31,376 nucleotides of DNA from CAZVYJ01 sp964631565 (GTDB taxonomy: Bacteria > Planctomycetota > Phycisphaerae > SM23-33). The notes below the pieces were generated by a model, which was given only the letters and a program-made list of their open reading frames with translations, had not been told where the DNA came from and searched no databases. How positions within the stretch are numbered: position 1 is the stretch's first letter; every line of letters starts with the position of its first letter. The position numbers and the translations under genes were made by a program. The stretch lies in the NCBI GenBank assembly GCA_964631565.1, contig CAZVYJ010000034.1, positions 1 through 31,376 on the forward strand, in the 5' to 3' direction. This document shows, piece after piece, positions 14,232 through 24,041 of the stretch.

Positions 14232-15752
14232 TCAGTTTTTCCCCAGCTTATCCAGGACGATTTTTTTCATCACTTCTTTGGGAGCGGGTTTGCCCGTCCA
14301 GAGCCTGAATTGTGCAGCCGCCTGGTTGATGAACATGTCCAGCCCGCTGACGCAGAGGCAGCCGGCACGAGCGGCGAGTTTCAGAAGCTTCGTCTCCAGC
14401 GGATTATAGACCGTGTCGAACACCACCTTCACCGAGGCGGGTATGGCTGCAAGCGGCGACGATTCGACGTCGGGGCTCATGCCGACCGATGTGCAGTTGA
14501 CGACTATTTCGGCGTTCAGCTTATCAAGGCTTTCCAGCCCGGCAGCCCGGCAGCCGAACTCGGCGGCAAGCTGCTGTGCGCGTGAAACCGTGCGGTTGTA
14601 AATGACAACCTTCGCGCCGCAGTCGCTCAATGCCGCCACAATCGCCCGCGCCGCACCGCCTGCGCCGATGACGGCCGCCGACCTGCCGGCAAGTTCCCTG
14701 CGGGAAACTTTCATCGCGTCGCAGAGTGCGTCAATCGCCCCGTCGTAGTCGCTGTTGCAGCCGCGCATGACGCCCTTCCGCGAGATTTCGATCGTATTGA
14801 CCGCGCCGATCCTGCGGGCCAGCTTGTCGCAATTGTCCTCGCCGACGCAGGCCAGCGCGTTGTGCTTGTGCGGAATGGTGACGCTCAGACCCGCCAGGCC
14901 CAGCCAAGGTCTGGCGGCTGCAGCCTTGATGAAGCTCACGAAATTTTCTTCGCCGCTTTCGACATGCAGAGGCACATACACCGCATCGACGCCGGCTGCG
15001 GAAAACGCGGCGTTATGAACAGCCGGACTCATCGAATGTGCGACCGGGCAGCCGACCACGCCGAAAAGTTTCGTCTCAGGCCCGATCGAATCCCAGCGAT
15101 AGACGTTTTTGAATTCCTCCAGGCTTGGCTGGCCGGGCGCGGATTCCGCCCCGCCTTTGAGGGCGGCGAACGTCCCGAACGCGCCGAATTTGCGTGCGAG
15201 TATCCTGCTGAGCAGGCCGGGCAGGCCCATCGCGAGCACCAGCGCCGGTTTTCGGGCCCGCCGCAGCAGGTCCAGCGCCAGCACGGCGTCCTGAGGCCCG
15301 GCGGCTGCGAAGGCTATTTTGCAGACGGCGGCGTCGGACGCCTCCATGCCGGTGAGAATTTCATCGAGGTTTTCCGGCACGCCGGCGAAGTCGTGATGGC
15401 TGAGGATTATCTTCGCATTCGGCCAGTGCTGACGGGGAACGTCAAATTCGACATCGACAAACGCGGCTCCGGCGGCAGCGGCTGCGTGGAGAATTTCCAT
15501 GCGTTTTTTCTCGTCACCGGCGAATCTGCCGCCCTCGCGCACCGGCCTGCACGTGGCGATAACATCCACCGGCGAGTTTGAAATCAGCCGGTCAAGTTCG
15601 GCTCGGGCTGGCGGAGCGGCGAGAAAATCGAGGCGGCATTCGACGGTATCGGCGCCGAGCGAAACGGCCCTGCCGATATCAGACGCCATCGACTCCACAC
15701 AAGAGGCGGTCAACGGACAGATCAGCCTTGATTTGGTCCTGTGACTTGTCAT
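14232..15752 (-). CDS. aroDE: Fused 3-dehydroquinate dehydratase / shikimate dehydrogenase
   Basis: This protein performs two steps of the shikimate pathway in one 506-aa chain: 3-dehydroquinate to 3-dehydroshikimate, then NADPH reduction to shikimate. Residues 1-220 are a type I dehydratase with the catalytic His120 (LSHHDF) and Schiff-base Lys145 (AVCKIAFA). Residues 228-506 are shikimate dehydrogenase: VAHSMSPAVHNAAF, Lys296 in SVTIPHK, GAVNTI, Asp335 in NSDYDG, the NADP-binding GAGGAARA (363-370), NRT and the end motif GLDMFINQAAAQF. The same order is known from plants and some bacteria. A GTG at 15773 could add 7 residues; the ATG at 15752 is preferred, though neither has a good ribosome site. 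The gene stands alone. Confidence 0.94.
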   Translation of the reverse strand: MTSHRTKSRLICPLTASCVESMASDIGRAVSLGADTVECRLDFLAAPPARAELDRLISNSPVDVIATCRPVREGGRFAGDEKKRMEILHAAAAAGAAFVDVEFDVPRQHWPNAKIILSHHDFAGVPENLDEILTGMEASDAAVCKIAFAAAGPQDAVLALDLLRRARKPALVLAMGLPGLLSRILARKFGAFGTFAALKGGAESAPGQPSLEEFKNVYRWDSIGPETKLFGVVGCPVAHSMSPAVHNAAFSAAGVDAVYVPLHVESGEENFVSFIKAAAARPWLGLAGLSVTIPHKHNALACVGEDNCDKLARRIGAVNTIEISRKGVMRGCNSDYDGAIDALCDAMKVSRRELAGRSAAVIGAGGAARAIVAALSDCGAKVVIYNRTVSRAQQLAAEFGCRAAGLESLDKLNAEIVVNCTSVGMSPDVESSPLAAIPASVKVVFDTVYNPLETKLLKLAARAGCLCVSGLDMFINQAAAQFRLWTGKPAPKEVMKKIVLDKLGKN

Positions 15753-15830
15753 AGCGCGCACGATATGCCGCACATGGTAACAAAAGGGATTTGCGATTAA
15801 CAGCCGGCAAAAAACCGGCGGCGGGCCGGA

Positions 15831-16802
15831 TTATTTCCCGGTTCCTCTATTTTTGTCCCGTTCGGCTATGTACTGGTCGACGTCCGTGGTCGTAGGCACC
15901 TTGATCTCCGGCTCGCCGAGAATCTTGTTTATCTCGTTTGCGCACGTCAGCAGCTTTATACCCGGATAGTTCACCTGTTTTGTGACAGTGCTGTTGGCAT
16001 CAGACCTTATCGACATGAGGGCCGGTATGATATATTCCCGGCGTTCGGCTTTCAGTTCGTCGCCAAGTTTGACAAACTGGTCACGAAATGCCTTGGCCCG
16101 TTCCGGTTTCATGTCTTTCACCCGGGCCATTACGTTGTCGGGTATGGCGAAACAATCGAGCAGGAAGTTTTTATCGAGGTCCGAAAACAGACTCATGAGT
16201 TTTTTGTCCTCGCCGGGATCGTCAGCCGCCAGAGCCAGCGATATCTGTGTATCCAGAATCCTGCGAAGCTCCAGGTTGTGCATCTGAACGGGGGCATCGG
16301 CTTTCAATTTCGCGTCACGGAGTTTCTGAACTTCATTCATGAGCCTGAGCATCTGTTCAGCGCTTGTGCCGGGCTTGAACTCCGGAAATTGCAATTTTTT
16401 AAGGGACGCCTCGTTGAGCTGCTTGAAATTTTTGTATTTGCCGACTTTCTTTCTGATGCGGTCGATTTCGGAAACGCCGGCCAGCATTACTTCCGGCTTG
16501 GCTCGCAGCAAAGGCTGAAGAAGCACCCTCGCCGCGTAGATAGTCGTGGGATCGCTGGACTTTAATTTCTTCATGACGACGACGAGATCGGCCAGGGACT
16601 GCTCATCGTAAACAAGGCTGTTAACCTTGCCCTCGACTGCAGCGTCCAGACCTTCACCGGCAAGCTGTTTCGCAGCATTCGCCTTCAACTCGTCAAACAA
16701 CGCGCTCAGTTTTTCGGCTCGGGCCGGTTCTTCCGCCGCACACTGCGTTAAAGGGAAAACAACCGCAGCCACCAGACCGGCAATCAAAATTCGCATATTC
16801 AT
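15831..16802 (-). CDS. Exported alpha-helical protein of unknown function
   Basis: This is a protein of 323 aa that I do not recognise. The ATG at 16802 follows GGAGAGG by 5 nt and opens a signal peptide (MNMRILIAGLVAAVVFPL); TQCAAEE is either a poor lipobox or a normal cleavage site. The rest looks helical and charged, with many short helices (LVVVMKKLK, VSEIDRIRKKVG, MLRLMNEVQKLRDAKL, FRDQFVKLGDELKAERREY), perhaps a repeat-like scaffold. It contains no catalytic motif that I can name. It lies between aroDE and the ABC operon on the same strand, 129 nt after the DUF4340-type gene, so it could be that operon's last gene or have its own promoter. Confidence 0.75.
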   Translation of the reverse strand: MNMRILIAGLVAAVVFPLTQCAAEEPARAEKLSALFDELKANAAKQLAGEGLDAAVEGKVNSLVYDEQSLADLVVVMKKLKSSDPTTIYAARVLLQPLLRAKPEVMLAGVSEIDRIRKKVGKYKNFKQLNEASLKKLQFPEFKPGTSAEQMLRLMNEVQKLRDAKLKADAPVQMHNLELRRILDTQISLALAADDPGEDKKLMSLFSDLDKNFLLDCFAIPDNVMARVKDMKPERAKAFRDQFVKLGDELKAERREYIIPALMSIRSDANSTVTKQVNYPGIKLLTCANEINKILGEPEIKVPTTTDVDQYIAERDKNRGTGK

Positions 16803-16931
16803 AGAAACCTCTCCAAATCCTGTTTCCTGCCGTGCCGACGCTTTTTTGCACGCTTGCACCATATTAGCACACATTTACTTTCACAGCGACCGGTTTTCCA
16901 TGCCTCCGGAAGCCGGCCCTTTCGCTTCAGC

Positions 16932-19163
16932 CTACTTTTTGAAATCGTTCAGCGACCTTACAAGCGACGCCACCTTCCCGGCGCTCAGCACAAAAACGCC
17001 CTCAACGCCGTCTATGGTTGCGTACCTGCCGTCGGAACCCTTCGGTCCTTTAGAAGAGACACGCAGCTGGCGGGCATGGTTTGTGCCCAGCCGGATTTCC
17101 AGCAGCAGTTCCGGCTGGCGGCAGCCGAATTTGTCGGCGTCCGACGAATTATAACTGACGAACTTTTCAGCCTCGATAGTCGCCAGCGACTCCAGGTACG
17201 CATGGATTTTCGCCGGGTCTATTTTAACAAAAGCGTCGCCGCTGTACTGCCAGTCGTCGCCTTTGCCTGTAAATTCGAGTGTGCTGCCCGCCGAGGTAAT
17301 GCCGAACCCGCTGACATCGGCCGTATCAATTTCAACCACGCGGCGGTTCTTCAGTTCCGCAGTCAATGCCCCATACAGGCCGGCGTCAAATTCACCAACG
17401 GCGACCGGCGACACGCCGTTCAGCCATGCATAAATTTTGCCGTCAATCCTTGCCGTTTTGAGCGTGTGCTTCCTGGTTATCTTCACCAGACCGGGTGCAG
17501 CCCCAGTGTCCGCTTCGCTGCGGTCCAGCTTTTTCTCGGACGGCACGGTGATTTCGAGCGTAATAACGTCTCCGGCCTTCTCAAACTGTTCAGGCAGCGA
17601 CGCGCCTAGAGCGACTATTTTGGTCGCGGCAAGGTTGTCGAGCCGGTCAAGGATATTATTGACCGCGTCCCGGTCCGCGGCGGCTTCGACGGGCTTGACC
17701 ATCTTCCATACGTTGTCTTCGCCGCAGAGCAGTTCATAGGCCCCGTCCGAGCGGAACAGATGGAGACAGGTGATTTTCTCATCCTCGGCGATCTTGAGCA
17801 GCTCAGTTTTCCAGTAAGAAGCGATATCGGCAAAAACCGGCGCCAAGTCGTCCGTGTGAACCACATAAACGGTGCTTCCCGACGCGATTTTCACAAAGGT
17901 CATCTCTCCGGAGGGGCTTTTGCCGCCTATCAGCAGAGTGATTTTTTCATCCTTGCCGAACAGCTTGAGGCTGACTGCAGCCTTCGGCTCGTCAAACGCC
18001 AGGCCGCCCGAACCGGCCTCATGGAAACTCTCGGCCTTGAGCCCGCCGAGGGCCGCCAGAAGCCTCTCGACATTCGCGGACTCGGCCTTGCCGGCAAACG
18101 GCTGCTCCATCAGCCAGACGTCGCCCTCTTTCGCAAGCACGCACGAGCCGGCGGGCAGTTTCAGCTCGATACCGCAGACGGCATCAGCCGAAAGGTCTTC
18201 CAGCACGCTGCTGTCGCGGATGTCCTGGAGCTTTGGAGCGAAAGCATCGGCCAGTGAGGCGTTCATCCGGTAAACGGTCGGCTCGCCGGCGAGTTTCACG
18301 TAAATTTCGTCCCGCACCTCCGAACCGAACGCTATGGTGTATGATCGCGGCTGAGGAGCTTCTTCCGCATCCGAGCCCGCTTTGGGTTTTTCAGTAACCG
18401 TAAACGTAACTTCCATCTGGGGGACGTCCAGCCCGTATGCGGCGAGGCTTGTCGGATTGTCGGCGGCTATCCCGCGCGACGGTACGTAAGAAAGCCTTTC
18501 GACGAGCTTTTTGACTGCTTCCGCATTCGTCCTGCAGGCTATGGGGCTTGTCAGCCGCCACTGGTTATCGAGTTTCTTCAGCTCATATTTATCCCTGCCC
18601 GACACTTTGATTTCGTCGAACTCGGCATTTTCGAAATTGAGTATCACCTTGCTGCGATACTCGCTCAGCGGCCGCGACAGCAGCGAAGCGAAATCGACGT
18701 CAACAACAAGCACCCGGCCGTCTGAGGCGATATATGTTTCGCCTTTGCCTAGCGGCACCGCCCTGCCGATTCGCAGCTCGTATTCGCTGCCGGAGTCGTC
18801 GGCCACGGTGAGAACCCACGCCGGGTTATCAAGGCCAGTAATATCGTCGCCGACCTTGCCGGGCTGCCTCTCCGTGACGAACTGGAGGTCTTTCAGTTTG
18901 TCCGTGATATCGCGAACCGCAAAGGGGTCGGCTCCGGCGGTTATGGGTTCCGTGATTTTCCAGTTTTCGCCGGTTCTTTCAAACGCCATCCGCCCGCCGT
19001 CGCCCGCTGTTATGGTCAGCCTGCTTATCTGGCCGAGTTTTTCGAAGACGGCCTTGTTTTCGGGCTTCTGATTATCCTTCTGCGGGAACACGTAAGGCCA
19101 GGCGACGAAAGCCACGCATCCGGCAAGCAGCAGCAGGAGGATTATGGTTGTGGTTGGCTTCAT
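16932..19163 (-). CDS. DUF4340-type membrane-anchored protein of the ABC operon
   Basis: This is a protein of 743 aa with one N-terminal anchor (TTTIILLLLLAGCVAFVAW, residues 3-21) and a large extracytoplasmic part. The part is made of repeated beta-rich modules of the DUF4340 kind, each with pairs such as RLTITAGDGGRMAFERTGEN-WKITEP, EYELRIGRAVPLGKGETYI and VDKLVERLSYV-like segments. Similar blocks recur around residues 40-150, 180-300, 330-450 and 460-740. In many bacteria such proteins are encoded next to GldF/GldG-type ABC components, as here: the gene starts 38 nt after the GldG-like gene. The role is not known; a periplasmic partner of the transporter or a surface-assembly factor is an inference. 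Cys16 in LAGC could make it a lipoprotein. Confidence 0.8.
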   Translation of the reverse strand: MKPTTTIILLLLLAGCVAFVAWPYVFPQKDNQKPENKAVFEKLGQISRLTITAGDGGRMAFERTGENWKITEPITAGADPFAVRDITDKLKDLQFVTERQPGKVGDDITGLDNPAWVLTVADDSGSEYELRIGRAVPLGKGETYIASDGRVLVVDVDFASLLSRPLSEYRSKVILNFENAEFDEIKVSGRDKYELKKLDNQWRLTSPIACRTNAEAVKKLVERLSYVPSRGIAADNPTSLAAYGLDVPQMEVTFTVTEKPKAGSDAEEAPQPRSYTIAFGSEVRDEIYVKLAGEPTVYRMNASLADAFAPKLQDIRDSSVLEDLSADAVCGIELKLPAGSCVLAKEGDVWLMEQPFAGKAESANVERLLAALGGLKAESFHEAGSGGLAFDEPKAAVSLKLFGKDEKITLLIGGKSPSGEMTFVKIASGSTVYVVHTDDLAPVFADIASYWKTELLKIAEDEKITCLHLFRSDGAYELLCGEDNVWKMVKPVEAAADRDAVNNILDRLDNLAATKIVALGASLPEQFEKAGDVITLEITVPSEKKLDRSEADTGAAPGLVKITRKHTLKTARIDGKIYAWLNGVSPVAVGEFDAGLYGALTAELKNRRVVEIDTADVSGFGITSAGSTLEFTGKGDDWQYSGDAFVKIDPAKIHAYLESLATIEAEKFVSYNSSDADKFGCRQPELLLEIRLGTNHARQLRVSSKGPKGSDGRYATIDGVEGVFVLSAGKVASLVRSLNDFKK

Positions 19164-19201
19164 GTTTATCGACTCCGGAGCCTTTCCTGGTGTTGTTTCG
19201 T

Positions 19202-22200
19202 TTATCTGCGGCGGACGTACAGAACCAATCCGCCCAGCGCCAGCAGCAGCAGCGGCAGTCCGGCCACTATGAACACCCTGATCATGGTTTCCGTTTTTTC
19301 GTCCAGCATGGCGATGGGCTTCACCGTTGTCGGGCCTGCTGCGATGCGGTCTTCATTGCCCGAGGCCCAGTAAACGCTGTTGACGACGATGTTCGGGTTA
19401 TTCCTCGGCGGGTCGGCCAGCTTCATGCCGGATCCGCCGATATCCACGTTGCCCGTTACATAGTCGTCCACAAGGGCATAGGCATTTCCCATCACCACCA
19501 TGCGCGTCGGTCTGGAATTTTTATCGCCGCCTTCGCGCACCGCGGCGACCGCCACCGCAAATGGCGGGGCCAGGTCGCCCTTGCCGTAGTCCGGCTCGAT
19601 GAGGCTGCCTATTGTATTTATCTGTTTGCCGAGACTCTCCAGTCTCCTGGTCGCCCATACGCCCCTCTGGCCGCGAGGCACAACCAGAACATCCTCTGCG
19701 GTCACACCGGCCGGCACGGAATCGCTGATAACTATGGGGCAAAGCGCGAACCAGAGCATCCTGACGCCCTGCAGAGGCTCGCCTATCGGATGGTCAGTAA
19801 ACGTGCTCAGAGGAAAATAGCCGAACAGCTTTTTGTTGAAGAGGTACTTGCCTGCTTCCGTTTCGTCTGGCTCGGCCGGGAATACCATGAAGTCGGTTTT
19901 TTCCTCGACGCCCCAGCTGTCGCGCAGATAGTCGCAGAGCTCCTTCGAGCCGCCGTTGTCGGAAAGAAGCCGCGGGTTGCACCACGTGAGCACGACGGCT
20001 GAGACGCCGCTGTCGATGGCGGCGATTATTTTTTCGGCGTGTTCTTTCGAGAAGCTCATGCCCGGTGCCGGCCCGAACTGCGTAAGTATCTGCGTCGGCG
20101 GCAGGACAAGAAGAACTCGCGGCAGGTTTTTGTATGCCTCCTCCACTTCGGGCATGTCGGCGGCGAGGTTCCAGTGAACCACTTTCAGATTCGCCTTCTC
20201 CAGGCAGCGAGCGACCACCGACATATTGTCGGCCGAGATGTCCGGCGGCGCGATATACGGGGCCATCTCCTGTGGAATCTCAGGCTCGAAGGAGGCCATG
20301 AACACCACGGCGAACGGCAGAGGCTGGGTCATGGTCAGTATCCGCGAGCTGACGGCCTCGTCGCCGTCGAAGTAGCGGTTGTTCTCGTCGTCAGGCCCCA
20401 TCATGGAACGTCTCGGCCAGACCTCGTCGAACGACACGATCTCGACCTTGTCGCCGGACTCTATCACCACGATGTTGTCGCGCGAAATATCATCCGGCGT
20501 GAAGGTGGTCTTGAGTTCCGGCAGCTTTTCCGCTTCGGCGACAAGCTCGTCGGTTGGGCCGGTGACCGGCTTGAACAGCGAGTCGTCTTTAACCTCCGCG
20601 AAAATTTGTTTCGTCGGCTCATCAACGCTGCCGAGCTGCTTTATCGCGTCGGAGGCCACGCCGCAGACCTTGCCGAAAACGTCGATAAGGTTCGCGGCTT
20701 CCTTTTTCTGGGTTCCGATGAGTTCGAGCTGCGCTTCGGGAGTGGCCTTCTCGATATATCCCCTGACGTCGTCCGCCGCGGAATCGACAGCGCCGCCGAA
20801 CTGCCTGAGAAACTCTCCGAGCGGCATGTAGCCTTCTTCGGTGGAAATTATCATGCGGCGGTTGGCAATTATGTATTTGTTGCTGTTCTTCGCGTAGACA
20901 TCGTTAACGGCATCGCCGGCGGCCTTGATTTTCGCAGATGCCTTGCCGGACGCCTCGACGTATTTCTTCAGAATTGCAGCTGCATCCGCCGGCGTCGGAC
21001 TGTTCGCCGATTCCAGAACGGCGGCCATGGCTTTCACCGACTCCACCGCCTCGTCGAGGGACTTCTGCACGACAGCCCGGCTGGCCTGGAAGACAACCGG
21101 AACCTCGGCGACATCATTCAGCATCTCGCGAATGTCGGATACATCCGTGCGGGTGCGATCCAGCATCTGTTTTATTTCCTCGACAAGTCCGGCGTAATCC
21201 ACCAGAGCCGCTTTTGAAGCCAGCTTGCGTTTCGTGGCGTCGCTGGTTTTGCGCCAGCTTTCGGCAAGCTGCCCGAATTGTTCCTCAAAGTGGGCCGGAA
21301 GCGCCCAGTTGGACAGGTAGGAACCTTCCTTCAAAGCCCCCCACTTCTTCTGCTGCTTTGCAAGCTCATCGATGACGGCTTCGGAGCGGGTTAGAAAATC
21401 GTCCACGAATCTGCTGTGCTCGGCGGCCTGACTGTTGAGCAGTTCCGCAAGGGCGGTGACGACCTCGGCCTTGTCAACATCGGAAGAGGCGTCAATGACT
21501 TCTATCCGGCTGTTGAACTCCTGCATTTCCCTCAGCATGCTCATCAGGCGCGGAAGATATTTCGACTCGGCCAGTTCGCGGGCCTTCTTGTCCGAAGGCG
21601 CATAAATGCATGTGATTTTCAGAGGCGCCTTGACGTCGGAGAGAATTTTCTTCGTCCTCTCGCTCAGGCCGTGAATGTTCAACTGCTCGATATCGTATCG
21701 CTTGTACCTTCCCTCGGTCTGGGCGATCATGTTCGCGGCGATAATCAGCGCGACTGCGGCTGCCACCGAGCAGCCGGTTATAGACGCGTATCGCATTCTC
21801 GTGCCGGCGTTCGACGCCAGCACCAGCAGCACGGACAGAACAACGCTCCCCGCCGCCAGCGGAATCATGACCATCATGAACGGAACTGGCGTGAAATCAT
21901 CCCACCACGCCGGAACCGACGTCAGCATCGCCGACAGGCAGAATGTGGTCGCTACAATCGCGACGGCCAGGAAAACAACCAGCAGCACCCGCTGGGCCGA
22001 TTCTTTGCCGAGCACGAGCTGCACGCCCGCGATGAACATCACAGCCAGCAGCACCATGTCGGCGATAATCACAGCCGTCAACTCCGCAGCCAGCGACATC
22101 TGGGCCAGGTATATGGTCGAGCCTGCGATTCCGCCAATGCCGGCCGCGGCCGACACCACGCCGGCTATAAGACTGAACGGCTTGTTGAGCGGCTGGGTCG

Positions 22201-22225
22201 GTTTGGATTTGTTTTCTATCGCCAT
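19202..22225 (-). CDS. GldG-like ABC transporter auxiliary membrane protein
   Basis: This is a protein of 1007 aa. The ATG at 22225 overlaps the end of the permease gene by 10 nt, so translation is coupled. About six membrane helices come first (LIAGVVSAAAGIGGIAGSTI, VIIADMVLLAVMFIAG, VLLVVFLAVAIVATTFCL, MMVMIPLAAGSVVLSVLLVL, AVALIIAANMIA), then a long outer part, then one last helix and a basic end (LPLLLLALGGLVLYVRRR). After the fifth or sixth helix comes the GldG-type start (YDIEQLNIHGLSERTKKILS, APLKITCIYAP). The middle (about 270-560) is rich in long helices and probably coiled coil, unlike short GldG proteins. The later part (VVLTWCNPRLLSDNGG, TRMVVMGNAYALVDDYVTG) fits the ABC_transp_aux domain. 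The substrate is unknown. Confidence 0.85.
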   Translation of the reverse strand: MAIENKSKPTQPLNKPFSLIAGVVSAAAGIGGIAGSTIYLAQMSLAAELTAVIIADMVLLAVMFIAGVQLVLGKESAQRVLLVVFLAVAIVATTFCLSAMLTSVPAWWDDFTPVPFMMVMIPLAAGSVVLSVLLVLASNAGTRMRYASITGCSVAAAVALIIAANMIAQTEGRYKRYDIEQLNIHGLSERTKKILSDVKAPLKITCIYAPSDKKARELAESKYLPRLMSMLREMQEFNSRIEVIDASSDVDKAEVVTALAELLNSQAAEHSRFVDDFLTRSEAVIDELAKQQKKWGALKEGSYLSNWALPAHFEEQFGQLAESWRKTSDATKRKLASKAALVDYAGLVEEIKQMLDRTRTDVSDIREMLNDVAEVPVVFQASRAVVQKSLDEAVESVKAMAAVLESANSPTPADAAAILKKYVEASGKASAKIKAAGDAVNDVYAKNSNKYIIANRRMIISTEEGYMPLGEFLRQFGGAVDSAADDVRGYIEKATPEAQLELIGTQKKEAANLIDVFGKVCGVASDAIKQLGSVDEPTKQIFAEVKDDSLFKPVTGPTDELVAEAEKLPELKTTFTPDDISRDNIVVIESGDKVEIVSFDEVWPRRSMMGPDDENNRYFDGDEAVSSRILTMTQPLPFAVVFMASFEPEIPQEMAPYIAPPDISADNMSVVARCLEKANLKVVHWNLAADMPEVEEAYKNLPRVLLVLPPTQILTQFGPAPGMSFSKEHAEKIIAAIDSGVSAVVLTWCNPRLLSDNGGSKELCDYLRDSWGVEEKTDFMVFPAEPDETEAGKYLFNKKLFGYFPLSTFTDHPIGEPLQGVRMLWFALCPIVISDSVPAGVTAEDVLVVPRGQRGVWATRRLESLGKQINTIGSLIEPDYGKGDLAPPFAVAVAAVREGGDKNSRPTRMVVMGNAYALVDDYVTGNVDIGGSGMKLADPPRNNPNIVVNSVYWASGNEDRIAAGPTTVKPIAMLDEKTETMIRVFIVAGLPLLLLALGGLVLYVRRR

Positions 22226-22932
22226 CGCCTGGACTCCAGTGTTTTGACGCTGAGGAACAGAAACAGGGCGGTTGCACTGACAAAGAACACGATCCCCCGC
22301 GTGTCGATGATTCCGCGTGAGAAATCCCTGTAGTACCGCATCGTGTCGAAGCACGAGGCGATTTTGTTGTATGGCTCGCCTCCATAGCGGGCCACCAGCT
22401 GCATCAGAACGGCGAAGACGGCCACTATCGCCGCGGCGACGATGGCCGCCAGGAGCTGGTACCGCGTAACTGTGGAAGTGAAAACTCCCACCGCGATATA
22501 ACTCGCGCCCAGCAGCAGCATGCCGAGGTAGCCCGCGGCGGTCAGGCCGATATCAGGCTGCCCGTATGCGTACATCAGGCCGAGATAAACAAGCGTCACC
22601 GCAAGCATCGCCACATAGAACACCATCACGCCGAGAAACTTGCCAAGTATTATCGCCGTGTCGCTGACAGGAGCGGTTATGAGCGTTTCTATGGTCCCGC
22701 TGCGGTATTCTTCGCTGAGCAGACGCATCGCAAGCATGGGGCCTATGGCGATCATGGCGTAGGCCATCACGTCGAACAGCGTCCTAAGCGATGCCTCGCT
22801 GCCGGGAATGAATATGAACAGGGCAAACCACAACCCGCTGGCCAGCGTGAATACCGCGCCGAGTATGTACGCCACCGGCGAGAAAAAGCTGCTCGCCAGT
22901 TCGCGCCTCGCCAGTATGAGTGTCTTTCGCAT
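22216..22932 (-). CDS. ABC-2 type permease (GldF-like)
   Basis: This is the membrane subunit of an ABC-2 exporter-like complex, 238 aa with about six helices. The N-end KTLILARRELASSFFSPVAY and the loop LLSEEYRSGTIETLITAPVS are typical of GldF/NosY-type permeases. Later helices include FLGVMVFYVAMLAVTLVYLG, GYLGMLLLGASYIAVGVF and GIVFFVSATALFLFLSV. The ATG at 22932 follows AAGGAG by 8 nt. It lies 24 nt after the ATPase gene and overlaps the GldG-like gene by 10 nt. In Bacteroidetes such genes act in gliding or type IX-linked functions, but similar operons occur in non-gliding bacteria. Confidence 0.9.
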   Translation of the reverse strand: MRKTLILARRELASSFFSPVAYILGAVFTLASGLWFALFIFIPGSEASLRTLFDVMAYAMIAIGPMLAMRLLSEEYRSGTIETLITAPVSDTAIILGKFLGVMVFYVAMLAVTLVYLGLMYAYGQPDIGLTAAGYLGMLLLGASYIAVGVFTSTVTRYQLLAAIVAAAIVAVFAVLMQLVARYGGEPYNKIASCFDTMRYYRDFSRGIIDTRGIVFFVSATALFLFLSVKTLESRRWR

Positions 22933-22956
22933 GTCGATGCTCCTTAAGCAGCCGGC

Positions 22957-23928
22957 CTAGACCGCCCGGGCCGGGCGCGACTTCTGGTCCTGCTCGTAGG
23001 TTATCTGAATGAAGAAGTCTTCGAGCGAGCCTATTATCGGCCGAAGCTCGCGAAGTTCGTAGTCATGCTGTTTGGCGAACCCGAACACCTCGACGCGAAG
23101 GTCGCTGTTGGCGTCGCCGCTGAGCGTCAGGCGCAGCCAGTTGCCGTGCCGCTCGTGATGAATATCTTTGACGCCGGGAATATTCCTTGCGTTGGCGACG
23201 ATGACGTCGGGATTATCACCCTTGAGTTCCGCCACGATTTCCGAAGGCTTAACCACACGCTGGCGAAGCTCAGCCGGCGTGCCCTTCGCCGCGACGCGCC
23301 CGCCGGAAATGATTATCAGCTCCTGGCAAGTCTGCTCGACCTCGTTGAGAATGTGGCTGGAAAGAATCACAGTGTGCTGCCTGCCAAGCTCGCGGATAAG
23401 CCCGCGCATCGCGCGAATCTGGGCCGGGTCAAGCCCGACCGTCGGCTCGTCGAGTATGAGCACCTTCGGGTCGTGCAGCAGAACCTCCGCAAGGCAGACC
23501 CGCTGTTTGTAGCCGCGTGAAAGCTCCCCCACCCGCCTACGCATGACGTTTTCCGGCTGCGACAGCCAGCACCGCTCGGCCACGCGGTCAACGGCAGCGC
23601 GACGTTTCATGCGAGGAATATCCCGCAGCGCTGCCCGGAACATTAGCAGCTCGCGGACGCGCATGTCGCCGTAAATCGGAACCGACTCGGGCATGTAGCC
23701 GATGCACCTGCGGACGGCCATCGACTCGCTCAGCACGTCGTAGCCGGCCACTTTCGCGGTTCCGCTGGTCGCGGGCATGTAGCAGGTGAGTATCTTGAGC
23801 GTTGTGCTCTTGCCGGCGCCATTGGGTCCGAGAAAGCCGACAACCTTTCCCTCTTCAACATTAAAGGAAATGTTATCCAGTGCAAGGACCTGTCCATACC
23901 ATTTGGTAAGGTTCTTTACTTCAATCAT
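22957..23928 (-). CDS. ABC transporter ATP-binding protein (GldA/CcmA-like)
   Basis: This is the ATPase that drives the permease encoded next to it, 323 aa. The ATG at 23928 has AAGGGCG upstream and starts with the normal MIEVKNLTKWYG. Walker A is GPNGAGKST (34-42), the signature is LSRGYKQRV, Walker B is VLILDEPTVGLDP and the switch is ILSSHILNEVE. The C-terminal 100 residues (KPSEIVAELKGDNPDVIVA onward) form the accessory domain seen in drug or polysaccharide ABC-2 ATPases. It is the first gene of a four-gene minus-strand operon, behind the predicted promoter at 24042-24070. Confidence 0.93.
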   Translation of the reverse strand: MIEVKNLTKWYGQVLALDNISFNVEEGKVVGFLGPNGAGKSTTLKILTCYMPATSGTAKVAGYDVLSESMAVRRCIGYMPESVPIYGDMRVRELLMFRAALRDIPRMKRRAAVDRVAERCWLSQPENVMRRRVGELSRGYKQRVCLAEVLLHDPKVLILDEPTVGLDPAQIRAMRGLIRELGRQHTVILSSHILNEVEQTCQELIIISGGRVAAKGTPAELRQRVVKPSEIVAELKGDNPDVIVANARNIPGVKDIHHERHGNWLRLTLSGDANSDLRVEVFGFAKQHDYELRELRPIIGSLEDFFIQITYEQDQKSRPARAV

Positions 23929-24041
23929 AAACGTCGCCCTTGAAGAATCTTCTGTGCCCTGCCGGCAGCTGTATGGAATATTACGACCATGGGGAATATC
24001 CGGTTCGTAGCAACTGTTCCCCGGCAGCGGCGCGGAATTAT

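Noticed and set aside
20039..21217. Plus-strand open frame inside the GldG-like gene
   Set aside because: It is antisense to the long membrane protein gene; the composition is rich in Arg/His/Val as expected of a reversed frame.
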